Assembly (NCBI RefSeq): GCF_037977385.1
Contig: NZ_CP150277.1
Span: 3,201,001 to 3,265,000, forward strand
Direction of reading: 5' to 3'
Source of the DNA: Terribacillus sp. FSL K6-0262
Lineage (GTDB): Bacteria > Bacillota > Bacilli > Bacillales > Amphibacillaceae
Length of the DNA stretch: 64,000 bases
Every line of letters starts with the position of its first letter. Positions within the stretch are counted from its first letter, which is position 1. A program made the position numbers and the translations under genes. Under the pieces are notes generated by a model that ran no database searches, was not told the DNA's origin, and saw nothing but the letters and a program-made list of their open reading frames with translations. Shown here piece after piece: positions 56,869-64,000 of the stretch.

Positions 56869-57134
56869 TTAATCCTCGATCTTAACTTGAAACATGATGA
56901 TTTACGAATGTCAGCAGGAAGAAGGAAATGGAAAACACCGCAGGAAGCCAATGATGCAGGATTTGATCAAATGGCATAGGAACCTGGATCGACAGCTGTG
57001 AGGGTGAAAGAAATGATGCTGTCATGATCGTCGCAATGACAATACGGAAAAGGATGCGGTGATTTTTTCGTTTACAAGCTTGTTCGTGCTGTTTTTGTAA
57101 CTAATCTCCGATATTTTTATGTAATCTTCATAAG
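56869..57134. other. Gap between cheR and the MerR gene
   Basis: About 265 bp without a gene I can support. A 23-codon frame from ATG 56909 reads like a tail (PQEANDAGFDQMA) but has no ribosome site and I recognise no family. Nothing else is evident. In B. subtilis aroF follows cheR closely. Confidence 0.4.
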
Positions 57135-57163
57135 TTGTCAAATATGCATTATAACGTATAATG
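57135..57163 (+). promoter_or_regulatory. Promoter of the MerR gene with a palindrome over the -10
   Basis: The -35 TTGTCA (57135-57140) and -10 TATAAT (57157-57162) are 16 bp apart. CATTATA (57147-57153) and TATAATG (57157-57163) form a perfect inverted repeat around ACG that covers the -10; it is a likely operator, perhaps for the MerR protein itself. Confidence 0.55.
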
Positions 57164-57192
57164 GGCTTACATCGACAAAAGGAGTGGAGGCA

Positions 57193-57471
57193 GTGGATGA
57201 AATAGATTATGGATTGCTGAAGCAAATGGCAGTGACGATAGGGGAAGCATCCAAAATAAGTGATATCCCGATTCGCAAGCTGCGCTATTGGGAAGAAAAA
57301 GGCTATATTGACAGCGCGGAAGAAAAAACGAATGCAACGAGAAGATTCGATTATTATGCAATCAAGAAAATCATCCTGATGAAAGAATTGATCGAAGATG
57401 GGTATACAGTCGAAGCTGCTTCCCAAAAAGCAGAAACCCGTATGAAGAAGCTTCGGGAAGTATTTGGATGA
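57193..57471 (+). CDS. Small MerR-family transcriptional regulator
   Basis: A 92-residue MerR-type DNA-binding protein. The winged helix reads TIGEASKISDIPIRKLRYWEEKGYI followed by RRFDYYAIKKIILMKELIEDGYTVEAA, and it ends just after, so no effector domain and only a short dimerisation helix. The size recalls GlnR/TnrA-type MerR proteins but I cannot assign it to them. I choose GTG 57193 after GGAGTGGAGG. The gene is not present between cheR and aroF in B. subtilis. Target unknown; aroC downstream is one candidate. Confidence 0.8.
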   Translation: MDEIDYGLLKQMAVTIGEASKISDIPIRKLRYWEEKGYIDSAEEKTNATRRFDYYAIKKIILMKELIEDGYTVEAASQKAETRMKKLREVFG

Positions 57472-57598
57472 ACGAAACAGAAAATAATGGCAAGTTGGTT
57501 CGTGTTCGGAAATATTGTCAGAATTGTTCCCACTTAAGAAACAAGTTATGTTATAGTATATAAAATTACAAAGATACAGAAATGACGGAGGAATATAC

Positions 57599-58765
57599 AT
57601 GCGCTACTTAACTGCAGGTGAATCACATGGCAAACAGCTTACAACCATCGTAGAAGGTGTTCCTTCCTATTTACCATTGACTGCAGCGGATATCAATGCA
57701 TCCCTGCTGGAAAGACAGAAGGGGCATGGCCGGGGCAAACGGATGCAGATCGAAAAAGACTTGGTCGATATTGTCGGCGGTGTCCGTCATGGCTACACCC
57801 TGGGATCACCGATTGCAATGGTTATACATAATGACGATTTCAAGCACTGGATAGATGTGATGGGGGAAGACCCTGTGGAAGATCCCCAGGCGGTCCGGCG
57901 GATTGTCACACGCCCAAGACCCGGGCACGCAGATTTGAACGGTGCCTTGAAATATGGCCACCGGGATATGAGGAATGTATTGGAGCGATCCTCGGCACGG
58001 GAGACTGCCGCGCGTGTGGCAGCCGGTGCAGTTGCCAAGAAGCTTCTGGCTGAACTGGATATCCATATTGTCGGATACACGAAGGAGATTGCCGGCATCA
58101 AGGCAGCCGAGTTCCCGGAATATACATATGAAGAAAGAGACAGTATTTCAAAAGCTTCTTCCGTCCGCTGCCTTGATCCACAGGCTTCCCAGAAGATGAC
58201 AGAAGCAATCGATCAGGCGAAAAAGGATGGGGACTCCATCGGCGGTGTCGTGGAGGTTTATGTAGAAGGCTTGCCGGCGGGCATCGGCTCATACGTCCAT
58301 TATGACCGTAAGCTTGATGGCCGCATTGCAGGTGCAGTGGCAAGCATCAATGCCTTCAAAGGTGTGGAATTCGGCATCGGGTTCGAAGCTGCCAGACTGC
58401 CAGGCAGCCAGGTGCACGATGAAATTGCCTGGGATAAAGAAAAAGGCTATTACCGCAAAACGAACAGGCTCGGAGGTTTGGAAGGCGGTATGACAACAGG
58501 GATGCCGCTCATCGTCAAAGGTGTCATGAAACCGATCCCGACACTTTATAAGCCATTGCAGAGTGTGGATATAGAAACGAAAGAACCGTTCAATGCCAGC
58601 ATCGAACGTTCGGACAGCTGTGCAGTACCGGCAGCAGCACTGGTAATGGAGCATGTTGTCGCTTTCGAGATTGCCAAAGCGATTTTGGAGCAGTTCCCGA
58701 ATGACCAGTTCCCCAAGCTCAAGGAAGCAATCAAAAACTATCGGGAAGAAATCAGGGTGTTCTGA
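57599..58765 (+). CDS. aroC: Chorismate synthase
   Basis: A 388-residue FMN-dependent enzyme making chorismate from EPSP (aroF in B. subtilis naming). Signatures are [20 protein letters not shown] at the start, GHGRGKRM, and [35 protein letters not shown] in the middle. Overlaps aroB by one base (TGATG). Confidence 0.97.
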   Translation: MRYLTAGESHGKQLTTIVEGVPSYLPLTAADINASLLERQKGHGRGKRMQIEKDLVDIVGGVRHGYTLGSPIAMVIHNDDFKHWIDVMGEDPVEDPQAVRRIVTRPRPGHADLNGALKYGHRDMRNVLERSSARETAARVAAGAVAKKLLAELDIHIVGYTKEIAGIKAAEFPEYTYEERDSISKASSVRCLDPQASQKMTEAIDQAKKDGDSIGGVVEVYVEGLPAGIGSYVHYDRKLDGRIAGAVASINAFKGVEFGIGFEAARLPGSQVHDEIAWDKEKGYYRKTNRLGGLEGGMTTGMPLIVKGVMKPIPTLYKPLQSVDIETKEPFNASIERSDSCAVPAAALVMEHVVAFEIAKAILEQFPNDQFPKLKEAIKNYREEIRVF

Positions 58766-59844
58766 TGGAACAGATTACAGTCAAAGCCAGTCAATCAAGT
58801 TATCAGGTTTCTGTTGGAGCCGGAATCAGGCATAAATTGGCTGAATTCCTTCCCAAGTCTTATCAAAATGTATTCATTGTGTCGGATACGAGCATTGCTC
58901 CGCATTATCTGGATGATTATATCGCTTCCCTTCTGCCGACTGCGAAAGTGACGAAGAAAATCATCGAACCAGGCGAAGCGGCGAAAAGCAAGGATATGTA
59001 TTTCGATATATTGGATAGCATGTTTGAAGCGCAGCTTGATCGGAAAGCGCTGGTCCTTGCTCTCGGAGGAGGGGTCATCGGGGACCTGGCCGGATTTGTC
59101 GCAAGCACATATATGAGGGGGATTGATTTCATCCAGCTCCCGACGACGATACTTGCACATGATTCAAGTGTCGGCGGTAAAGTCGCGATCAATCATGAGA
59201 CCGGCAAAAATCTGATCGGAAGCTTCTATCCTCCAGTGGCTGTTGTCTATGATGTCGATACCATCAAGACTCTTCCGGAAAAGGAAGTGCGGAGCGGCTA
59301 TGCGGAACTGATCAAAGAAGCATATATCGGGGATGCTGCATTCCTGGACCAGCTGTTTGCACGAGAGAAGCTTGATAAGGAAAACGAGGATCAGCTTATA
59401 AAGGATTTGTCACTGGGCATCAAGGTGAAAACGAAAATCGTTGAAGCCGACGAAAAAGAGAATGACCTGCGCAAATTCTTGAATCTCGGACATACACTTG
59501 GCCATGCGATTGAAGCCGAGGCAGGCTATGGCACGTTTACGCATGGGGAAGCTGTCGCGATCGGCATGCTGTTCGCCCTTGAATTAAGTGAAAAAAGATT
59601 CGGTGCAGATTTGCGATTGAATGAATTCCGCAGCTGGCTGGAGCGCAATCAGTATCCTTTGCATGTACCTGATTTTCCTGCGGAGAGGCTCATCAAAAGG
59701 ATGCAGATGGATAAGAAATCGGAAAATGGGGAAGTCCATATGGTCCTGCTGCAGGAAATCGGATATCCGGTGACGGAAAAGATCGATCATGGTCAACTTC
59801 ACGAGGCTGTCACATCTTTCCTGGAGAGGATGAGCAGCGTATGA
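58765..59844 (+). CDS. aroB: 3-dehydroquinate synthase
   Basis: A 359-residue NAD- and metal-dependent enzyme converting DAHP to 3-dehydroquinate. Landmarks are LGGGVIGDLAGFVASTYMRG, THDS-type loop AHDSSVGGKVAINH, and the metal-binding histidines in LGHTLGHAIEAEAG and FTHGEAVAIGM. Four-base overlap with aroH. Confidence 0.97.
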   Translation: MEQITVKASQSSYQVSVGAGIRHKLAEFLPKSYQNVFIVSDTSIAPHYLDDYIASLLPTAKVTKKIIEPGEAAKSKDMYFDILDSMFEAQLDRKALVLALGGGVIGDLAGFVASTYMRGIDFIQLPTTILAHDSSVGGKVAINHETGKNLIGSFYPPVAVVYDVDTIKTLPEKEVRSGYAELIKEAYIGDAAFLDQLFAREKLDKENEDQLIKDLSLGIKVKTKIVEADEKENDLRKFLNLGHTLGHAIEAEAGYGTFTHGEAVAIGMLFALELSEKRFGADLRLNEFRSWLERNQYPLHVPDFPAERLIKRMQMDKKSENGEVHMVLLQEIGYPVTEKIDHGQLHEAVTSFLERMSSV

Positions 59845-60215
59845 TCCGAGGGTTCAGGGGAGCCACGACTGTGGCGGAAAATGAAGAAAACCAAATCATC
59901 GAAGCTACCGCAGCGATGCTGGATGAGATGGTCACGAAGAATGCCATCGAGCCTGAGGATGTCGTTCAAGTGCTCATTTCAGCGACGCCTGATCTGACCA
60001 AGGCTTTCCCAGCAAAAGCAATGCGTGTCTTCCGTGATGATTGGACTTATGTACCTGTCATGTGCATGCAGGAGCTGGCAATCGAAGGTGGTCTGCCGAA
60101 ATGCATCAGGGTGATGCTGACGGCACGCACGGACTTGGCTCAGCAGGAGATCCGGCATGTCTATCATAACCAAGCTATCCTATTACGTCCCGATTTGAAG
60201 GAGGAGCATCAATGA
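59841..60215 (+). CDS. aroH: Chorismate mutase, AroH type
   Basis: A 124-residue monofunctional chorismate mutase of the trimeric Bacillus type. It starts IRGFRGATTVAENEE with the catalytic Arg in FRGATT, and has VLISATPDLTKAFPAKAMR and the C-terminal CIRVMLTAR. Converts chorismate to prephenate. Here hisC follows with a 4-bp overlap; in B. subtilis trpEDCFBA stands between aroH and hisC. Confidence 0.96.
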   Translation: MIRGFRGATTVAENEENQIIEATAAMLDEMVTKNAIEPEDVVQVLISATPDLTKAFPAKAMRVFRDDWTYVPVMCMQELAIEGGLPKCIRVMLTARTDLAQQEIRHVYHNQAILLRPDLKEEHQ

Positions 60216-61312
60216 AAGCAAAACAGATTTTGAATGAGCTGACGGCTTACAAACCAGGTAAACCGATGGAGGAGGTTCGGAAGGAATTCGGATTGGACCG
60301 GATCGTGAAACTTGCATCCAATGAAAATCCATATGGTTTTTCCCCGAAAGTGAAAGAGGCTTTGCCGACATTTGCCGATGATCAGGAAATCTATCCGGAC
60401 GGATACGGTACTGCATTGAAAGAGAAATTGGCAGAGCATTTCGGTGTGGGAGTGGACCAAATCGTACTTGGAGCAGGCTCTGATGAAATCATCATGATGC
60501 TCTGCCGGACATTCCTGGCTCCTGGTTTGAATACGGTAATGGCGCACCCATCCTTCTCCCAATACCCGCATCATGCTTTGATAGAAGGAGCGGAGGTACG
60601 ATCCATTGAAACAAAGGATGGATTCCACGATCTTCCTGCCATGCTGGAAGCAATCGACGAAAAGACAGGAATCGTTTGGCTCTGCACACCTAATAATCCT
60701 ACTGGCAATCATATTGCCAAAGCAGAATTCGAAAACTTCCTCCGTCAGGTTCCGAAAGAAGTATTGGTGGTGGCTGATGAAGCATATATCGAGTTCCTGG
60801 AAACGGATGACTACTTCGATACCCTTGCTGCATTGGACGAATACCCCAACCTGATAACGCTGAGGACATTTTCCAAAGCATACGGGCTTGCCGCGCTCCG
60901 TGTAGGGTATGGCATCGGCCATCCGGAAGTGATCCATAAAATCAATGTGGTCAGAAGCCCATTCAATAATACGACGATTGCACAGAAAGCTGCTATTGTA
61001 GCCCTGGATGATCAGGATTTCATCAAGGAGTCGATCGCGAAGAACAATCAAGTCAAGCATACCTTCCTGGCTTTCTGTGATGCGCACCAAATCAAATATT
61101 ACGAATCACACACAAACTTCGTACTTATTTATGATTTGCCTGTAAGCGGCGATGCTGTCTTCCAGCATATGCTTTCCAAAGGATTCATCGTCCGTTCCGG
61201 CGATGCGCTCGGTATGCCGAACAGTGTCCGCATCTCACTCGGTAATGCACAGGATATGGCTGAATTCACTGTTTTGCTTGAGCAATTCCTGGCAAGTGTG
61301 AAAGAAAGCTGA
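60212..61312 (+). CDS. hisC: Histidinol-phosphate / aromatic aminotransferase
   Basis: A 366-residue PLP aminotransferase. The PLP lysine is in LRTFSKAYGLAALRVGYG, and NENPYGFSP and NPTGNH are also in place. In B. subtilis HisC serves both histidine synthesis and the last step of tyrosine and phenylalanine synthesis, fitting its place between aroH and tyrA. Confidence 0.94.
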   Translation: MKAKQILNELTAYKPGKPMEEVRKEFGLDRIVKLASNENPYGFSPKVKEALPTFADDQEIYPDGYGTALKEKLAEHFGVGVDQIVLGAGSDEIIMMLCRTFLAPGLNTVMAHPSFSQYPHHALIEGAEVRSIETKDGFHDLPAMLEAIDEKTGIVWLCTPNNPTGNHIAKAEFENFLRQVPKEVLVVADEAYIEFLETDDYFDTLAALDEYPNLITLRTFSKAYGLAALRVGYGIGHPEVIHKINVVRSPFNNTTIAQKAAIVALDDQDFIKESIAKNNQVKHTFLAFCDAHQIKYYESHTNFVLIYDLPVSGDAVFQHMLSKGFIVRSGDALGMPNSVRISLGNAQDMAEFTVLLEQFLASVKES

Positions 61313-61313
61313 T

Positions 61314-62411
61314 ATGGAAACAGTTGTTATCGCGGGACTCGGCTTGATAGGCGGCTCGCTTGCCCGTAATATCCGGCAGCATAAAGAGGTGCATCTGATC
61401 GGGGTGGATCACAAGGAAAGTACATTGAAATATGCTCTTCAGCATGGGATTATCGATGAAGCATCGGCCTCTTTTCAAGCGGCTGTCCAAAAGGCTGATA
61501 TCATTTTGCTTGCTGCCCCCGTTTCCAAGTCAGTCGAGCTCCTCCAAGAGCTTGATGATATGAAATTGGAAAAGGAAGTGCTTGTCACGGATGTATCTTC
61601 CGTCAAAGGACCGATTTTCCGCCAAGCGGCTTCCTTGCGTTCGGATAAAATCGTCTTCGTCGGTGGTCATCCGATGGCTGGTTCCCACAAACATGGGATC
61701 GAGGCGTCCAAAGCACATCTTTTCGAGAACGCCATCTATGTCCTGACACCGGTGAAGCGCGCTGAAGAAAGCGATCTCGATCGGCTGAAGGATCTCTTGG
61801 ATGGTACCAAAAGCACCTTCATCACTTTGACTGCCGAGGAACACGATGAAATGACAGGAGTCGTCTCCCATTTCCCGCATCTGATTGCATCGGCATTGGT
61901 GCAGCAGGCTAAGAAATGGGAAACGAAGCATAGCTTTCTGCCAAAATTGGCAGCAGGCGGATTCAGGGACATCACGCGCATCGCTTCCAGCAATCCAGGC
62001 ATGTGGCAGGATATCTTCTTTCAGAATAAAGAAAAGATGGCGCTCCTGCTTGATGATTGGATCGAGGAAATGCAAAAATTCCGGAAGCTTCTGCTGGAGG
62101 ATCATAAACAAGAAATACATACCTATCTGGAAGAAGCGAAGCATTACCGGGATGGTTTGGAACCTCGGAAAAAAGGTGCGATTCCAGGCTACTATGATCT
62201 ATACGTCGATATCACCGACCAGCCAGGCGCCCTGCAAAAGGTACTGACCATTATTGCCGACGCTGGATTGAGTATCGTCAATATTCAGATACTCGAGCTT
62301 CGGGAAGGCCTGACAGGTGTCCTTCGACTCAGTTTCGCCGAACAGAAAATTCAGCTCAAGGCGAAGGGTGTACTGGAAGTATTCGGTTATGAAGTGAAGA
62401 TAGAAGATTGA
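61314..62411 (+). CDS. tyrA: Prephenate dehydrogenase with ACT domain
   Basis: A 365-residue NAD-dependent enzyme turning prephenate into 4-hydroxyphenylpyruvate for tyrosine. The NAD motif is VIAGLGLIGGSLARNI, the catalytic His region GGHPMAGSHKHGIEA. A C-terminal ACT domain (DLYVDITDQPGALQKVLTII, about 288-365) probably gives feedback control by tyrosine. Starts 2 bp after hisC stop; ends inside the aroA start region. Confidence 0.96.
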   Translation: METVVIAGLGLIGGSLARNIRQHKEVHLIGVDHKESTLKYALQHGIIDEASASFQAAVQKADIILLAAPVSKSVELLQELDDMKLEKEVLVTDVSSVKGPIFRQAASLRSDKIVFVGGHPMAGSHKHGIEASKAHLFENAIYVLTPVKRAEESDLDRLKDLLDGTKSTFITLTAEEHDEMTGVVSHFPHLIASALVQQAKKWETKHSFLPKLAAGGFRDITRIASSNPGMWQDIFFQNKEKMALLLDDWIEEMQKFRKLLLEDHKQEIHTYLEEAKHYRDGLEPRKKGAIPGYYDLYVDITDQPGALQKVLTIIADAGLSIVNIQILELREGLTGVLRLSFAEQKIQLKAKGVLEVFGYEVKIED

Positions 62412-62422
62412 AGGTGAAAACA

Positions 62423-63712
62423 GTGACAGATATTCGATTGCAGCCGACAGGGAAAGGGTTATCGGGTTCCATTACCGTCCCCGGGGATAAATCCATTTCC
62501 CATCGGAGCATCATTTTTGGTTCTTTAGCCAAGGGGAAAACGACTGTCCGGCATTTCCTGAGCGGTGAGGATTGCCTTCGGACAATCGATGCCTTCCGGG
62601 CGTTAGGCGTTTCGATTGAGCAGGATGGCGATACCGTCATCATTGAGAGTGAAGGGAAGGACAGCTTCCAGGAACCATTGCAGCCGATTTACTTCGGTAA
62701 TTCAGGAACAACGGCACGTCTTCTGCTTGGGGTTTTCGCTGCCTTGCCATTCCATATCACAGCATATGGGGATGCGTCCTTGACGAAGCGGCCAATGGAC
62801 CGTGTCGTCCTGCCGCTCCGTCAAATGGGTGCGAAAATCAACGGGCGCGAACAAGGCAAGTATTTACCGTTGGCAGTTGACGGACAGAAGCTGTCGGAGC
62901 TTACATATCATACACCTGTCAAAAGCGCGCAGGTAAAATCCGCTTTGCTGCTGGCTGGTCTCTTAGCCGAGGGTGAAACCAGGATTTCAGAAGATGTCAA
63001 AACAAGGGACCATACCGAGCAGATGCTGAAAAGCTTCGGGGCAAACATCGATGTGAACGGGACGAGTGTCACGGTTCAAGGCGGACAGCAGCTCATCGGC
63101 ACCGATGTGTATGTGCCGGGGGATATTTCTTCGGCGGCGTTTTTCCTTGCTGCCGCCAGCATGGTACCGGGCAGCGATATCACCTTGACCAATACCGGAC
63201 TCAACGAGACACGCACCGGCATCCTGGATGTACTGCAAGACATGGGTGCCGATATGGAAATCAGGGAGCATAAGATCGAAGCTGGTGAGCGGATCGGGGA
63301 TATCAGGATCCGGTATCGTCCATTGAAAGGAATCGAGATCGGCGGTGATATCATTCCGCGGCTTATCGATGAATTGCCTATCTTGGCCTTGCTCGCTACC
63401 CAAGCCGATGGAGATACGATTATCAAAGATGCCGAAGAACTCCGGTTCAAGGAAACCGATCGAATTGAAGCCATTGCAGCTACACTGTCAAGCTTTGGGG
63501 CGGCAGTGGAAACGACGCCTGATGGCATGCGGATTCCGGGGAGCCAATCCCTGCAAGGTGCATCAGCGGATTCCTTTGGTGATCATCGTATCGGAATGAT
63601 GATTGCCATTGCCAGTTTGATTGCCCGGGGAGAAACTGTCCTTACTGATGCAGACAGCATCAATATCTCTTATCCATCATTTTTTGCGGATCTGCGGGCG
63701 CTGCAAAATTGA
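62423..63712 (+). CDS. aroA: 3-phosphoshikimate 1-carboxyvinyltransferase (EPSP synthase)
   Basis: A 429-residue enzyme joining shikimate 3-phosphate and PEP (aroE in B. subtilis naming). Signatures are PGDKSISHRSIIFGSLAKG, FGNSGTTARLLLG and RFKETDRIEAIAA. The LFGNSGTTARLLLGVFA loop and the DVPGDISSAAFFL-like VPGDISSAAFFLAAA indicate a class II enzyme. I choose GTG 62423, 6 bp after AAGGTG; TTG 62408 overlaps the tyrA stop and lacks a ribosome site. Confidence 0.96.
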   Translation: MTDIRLQPTGKGLSGSITVPGDKSISHRSIIFGSLAKGKTTVRHFLSGEDCLRTIDAFRALGVSIEQDGDTVIIESEGKDSFQEPLQPIYFGNSGTTARLLLGVFAALPFHITAYGDASLTKRPMDRVVLPLRQMGAKINGREQGKYLPLAVDGQKLSELTYHTPVKSAQVKSALLLAGLLAEGETRISEDVKTRDHTEQMLKSFGANIDVNGTSVTVQGGQQLIGTDVYVPGDISSAAFFLAAASMVPGSDITLTNTGLNETRTGILDVLQDMGADMEIREHKIEAGERIGDIRIRYRPLKGIEIGGDIIPRLIDELPILALLATQADGDTIIKDAEELRFKETDRIEAIAATLSSFGAAVETTPDGMRIPGSQSLQGASADSFGDHRIGMMIAIASLIARGETVLTDADSINISYPSFFADLRALQN

Positions 63713-63717
63713 ATATG

Positions 63718-63747
63718 TCTGGTTCCCAGCAGGGAATCAGGCTTTTT
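63718..63747 (+). terminator. Rho-independent terminator of the aro operon
   Basis: CTGGTTCCC pairs with GGGAATCAG around AGCA (one G-T), followed by GCTTTTTT. Confidence 0.8.
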
Positions 63748-63754
63748 TACTGTT

Positions 63755-63772
63755 CTAAAGCCCTGGCTTTAG
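63755..63772. repeat. Short palindrome before ypiA
   Basis: CTAAAGCC and GGCTTTAG are separated by CT. The loop is too small for a good RNA hairpin, so a protein-binding site near the ypiA promoter is more likely. It could also be chance. Confidence 0.4.
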
Positions 63773-63833
63773 GTTACACTGAAGAAAGACTTAAAAAGCT
63801 AAAGAAGCGCGTAAATAGAAGGAAGTGTCAGAA

Positions 63834-64000
63834 ATGGAAGAATTGCAAAAAGCGATAACATATATGGAGAACGACCAGCCCAAGGAAGCGGTGGATACAT
63901 TGGAGGCATATTTGCCGCGCGCCAATGAAGAAGAGAAATTTACCATTGCCGAATTGTATATGCAATGGGGCCTGCATGAACAAGCAAAAGCCGTCCTTCT
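63834..64000 (+). CDS. ypiA: YpiA-like TPR protein, 3' end cut off by the window
   Basis: The first 55 codons are visible and run off the window. The start MEELQKAITYMENDQPKEAV and the helix pairs that follow (AELYMQWGLHEQAKAVL) look like tetratricopeptide repeats. B. subtilis ypiA, a TPR protein, follows aroE at this place. GAAGGAAG lies upstream of the ATG. Function unknown. Confidence 0.75.
   Translation, partial: MEELQKAITYMENDQPKEAVDTLEAYLPRANEEEKFTIAELYMQWGLHEQAKAVL

Overview
The window is a stretch of the core chromosome of a low-GC, endospore-forming member of the Bacillaceae. The gene order follows the Bacillus subtilis yqk-spoIIM-fur-...-ypiA region almost gene for gene. Protein sequences such as Fur, SigF, SpoIIAA, GudB and RibT look like diverged Bacillus homologues. 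An Oceanobacillus/Terribacillus-type relative is my inference; the genus cannot be proved from this sequence alone. No rRNA, tRNA, CRISPR array, insertion sequence or prophage was seen.

Layout: 1-5200 holds an SDR oxidoreductase (5' end cut off), yqkB, yqkF (minus), nudF, spoIIM, fur, yqzK and xerD. 5200-9900 is nucleoside salvage (deoB, punA, pdp) plus a ytaF-like gene, with gene debris in the gaps. 10000-19400 is the sporulation block dacF, spoIIAA-AB-sigF, spoVAA-AB-AC-AD-AEB-AEA-AF and then lysA. 19360-26070 holds ppiB (minus), ribT without its rib operon, a tiny YjcZ-type spore protein (minus), scpA-scpB, a sodF-like gene, dacB-spmA-spmB and rluB. 26100-31900 is the cytochrome c maturation and respiration operon resA-B-C-D-E. 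31900-33060 is a cobalamin riboswitch driving a DUF4430 lipoprotein and an ECF-type S component. 33090-41310 holds fer (minus), ypbB, recQ/recS, a short ypbE-like gene, mecB, gudB, ypdA, ansA and prsW. 41400-47700 holds sleB-ypeB, a PilZ gene, cmk, plsC, an S1-domain gene and yphA. 47700-56850 holds der, gpsA, a spoVIF-like gene, spoIVA, hbs, hepS-menH-hepT, ndk and cheR. 56850-64000 holds a small MerR regulator, aroC-aroB-aroH-hisC-tyrA-aroA and the start of ypiA.

Several promoters can be read directly and fit the known sporulation cascade: sigma-H before spoIIAA, sigma-E before dacB and spoIVA, sigma-G before spoVAA, and possible sigma-K sites before the YjcZ-type gene and spoVIF. Two tandem PerR-type boxes lie upstream of fur.

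Departures from the usual order are the most informative part. The riboswitch-controlled lipoprotein/S-component pair looks like a compact corrinoid uptake module. A 32-bp perfect palindrome precedes pdp, and a frameshifted fragment resembling a second pdp tail lies just before dacF. The trp genes, folE (mtrA) and mtrB are missing together from their usual places. ribT stands alone. A MerR regulator with a palindromic -10 region sits before aroC.
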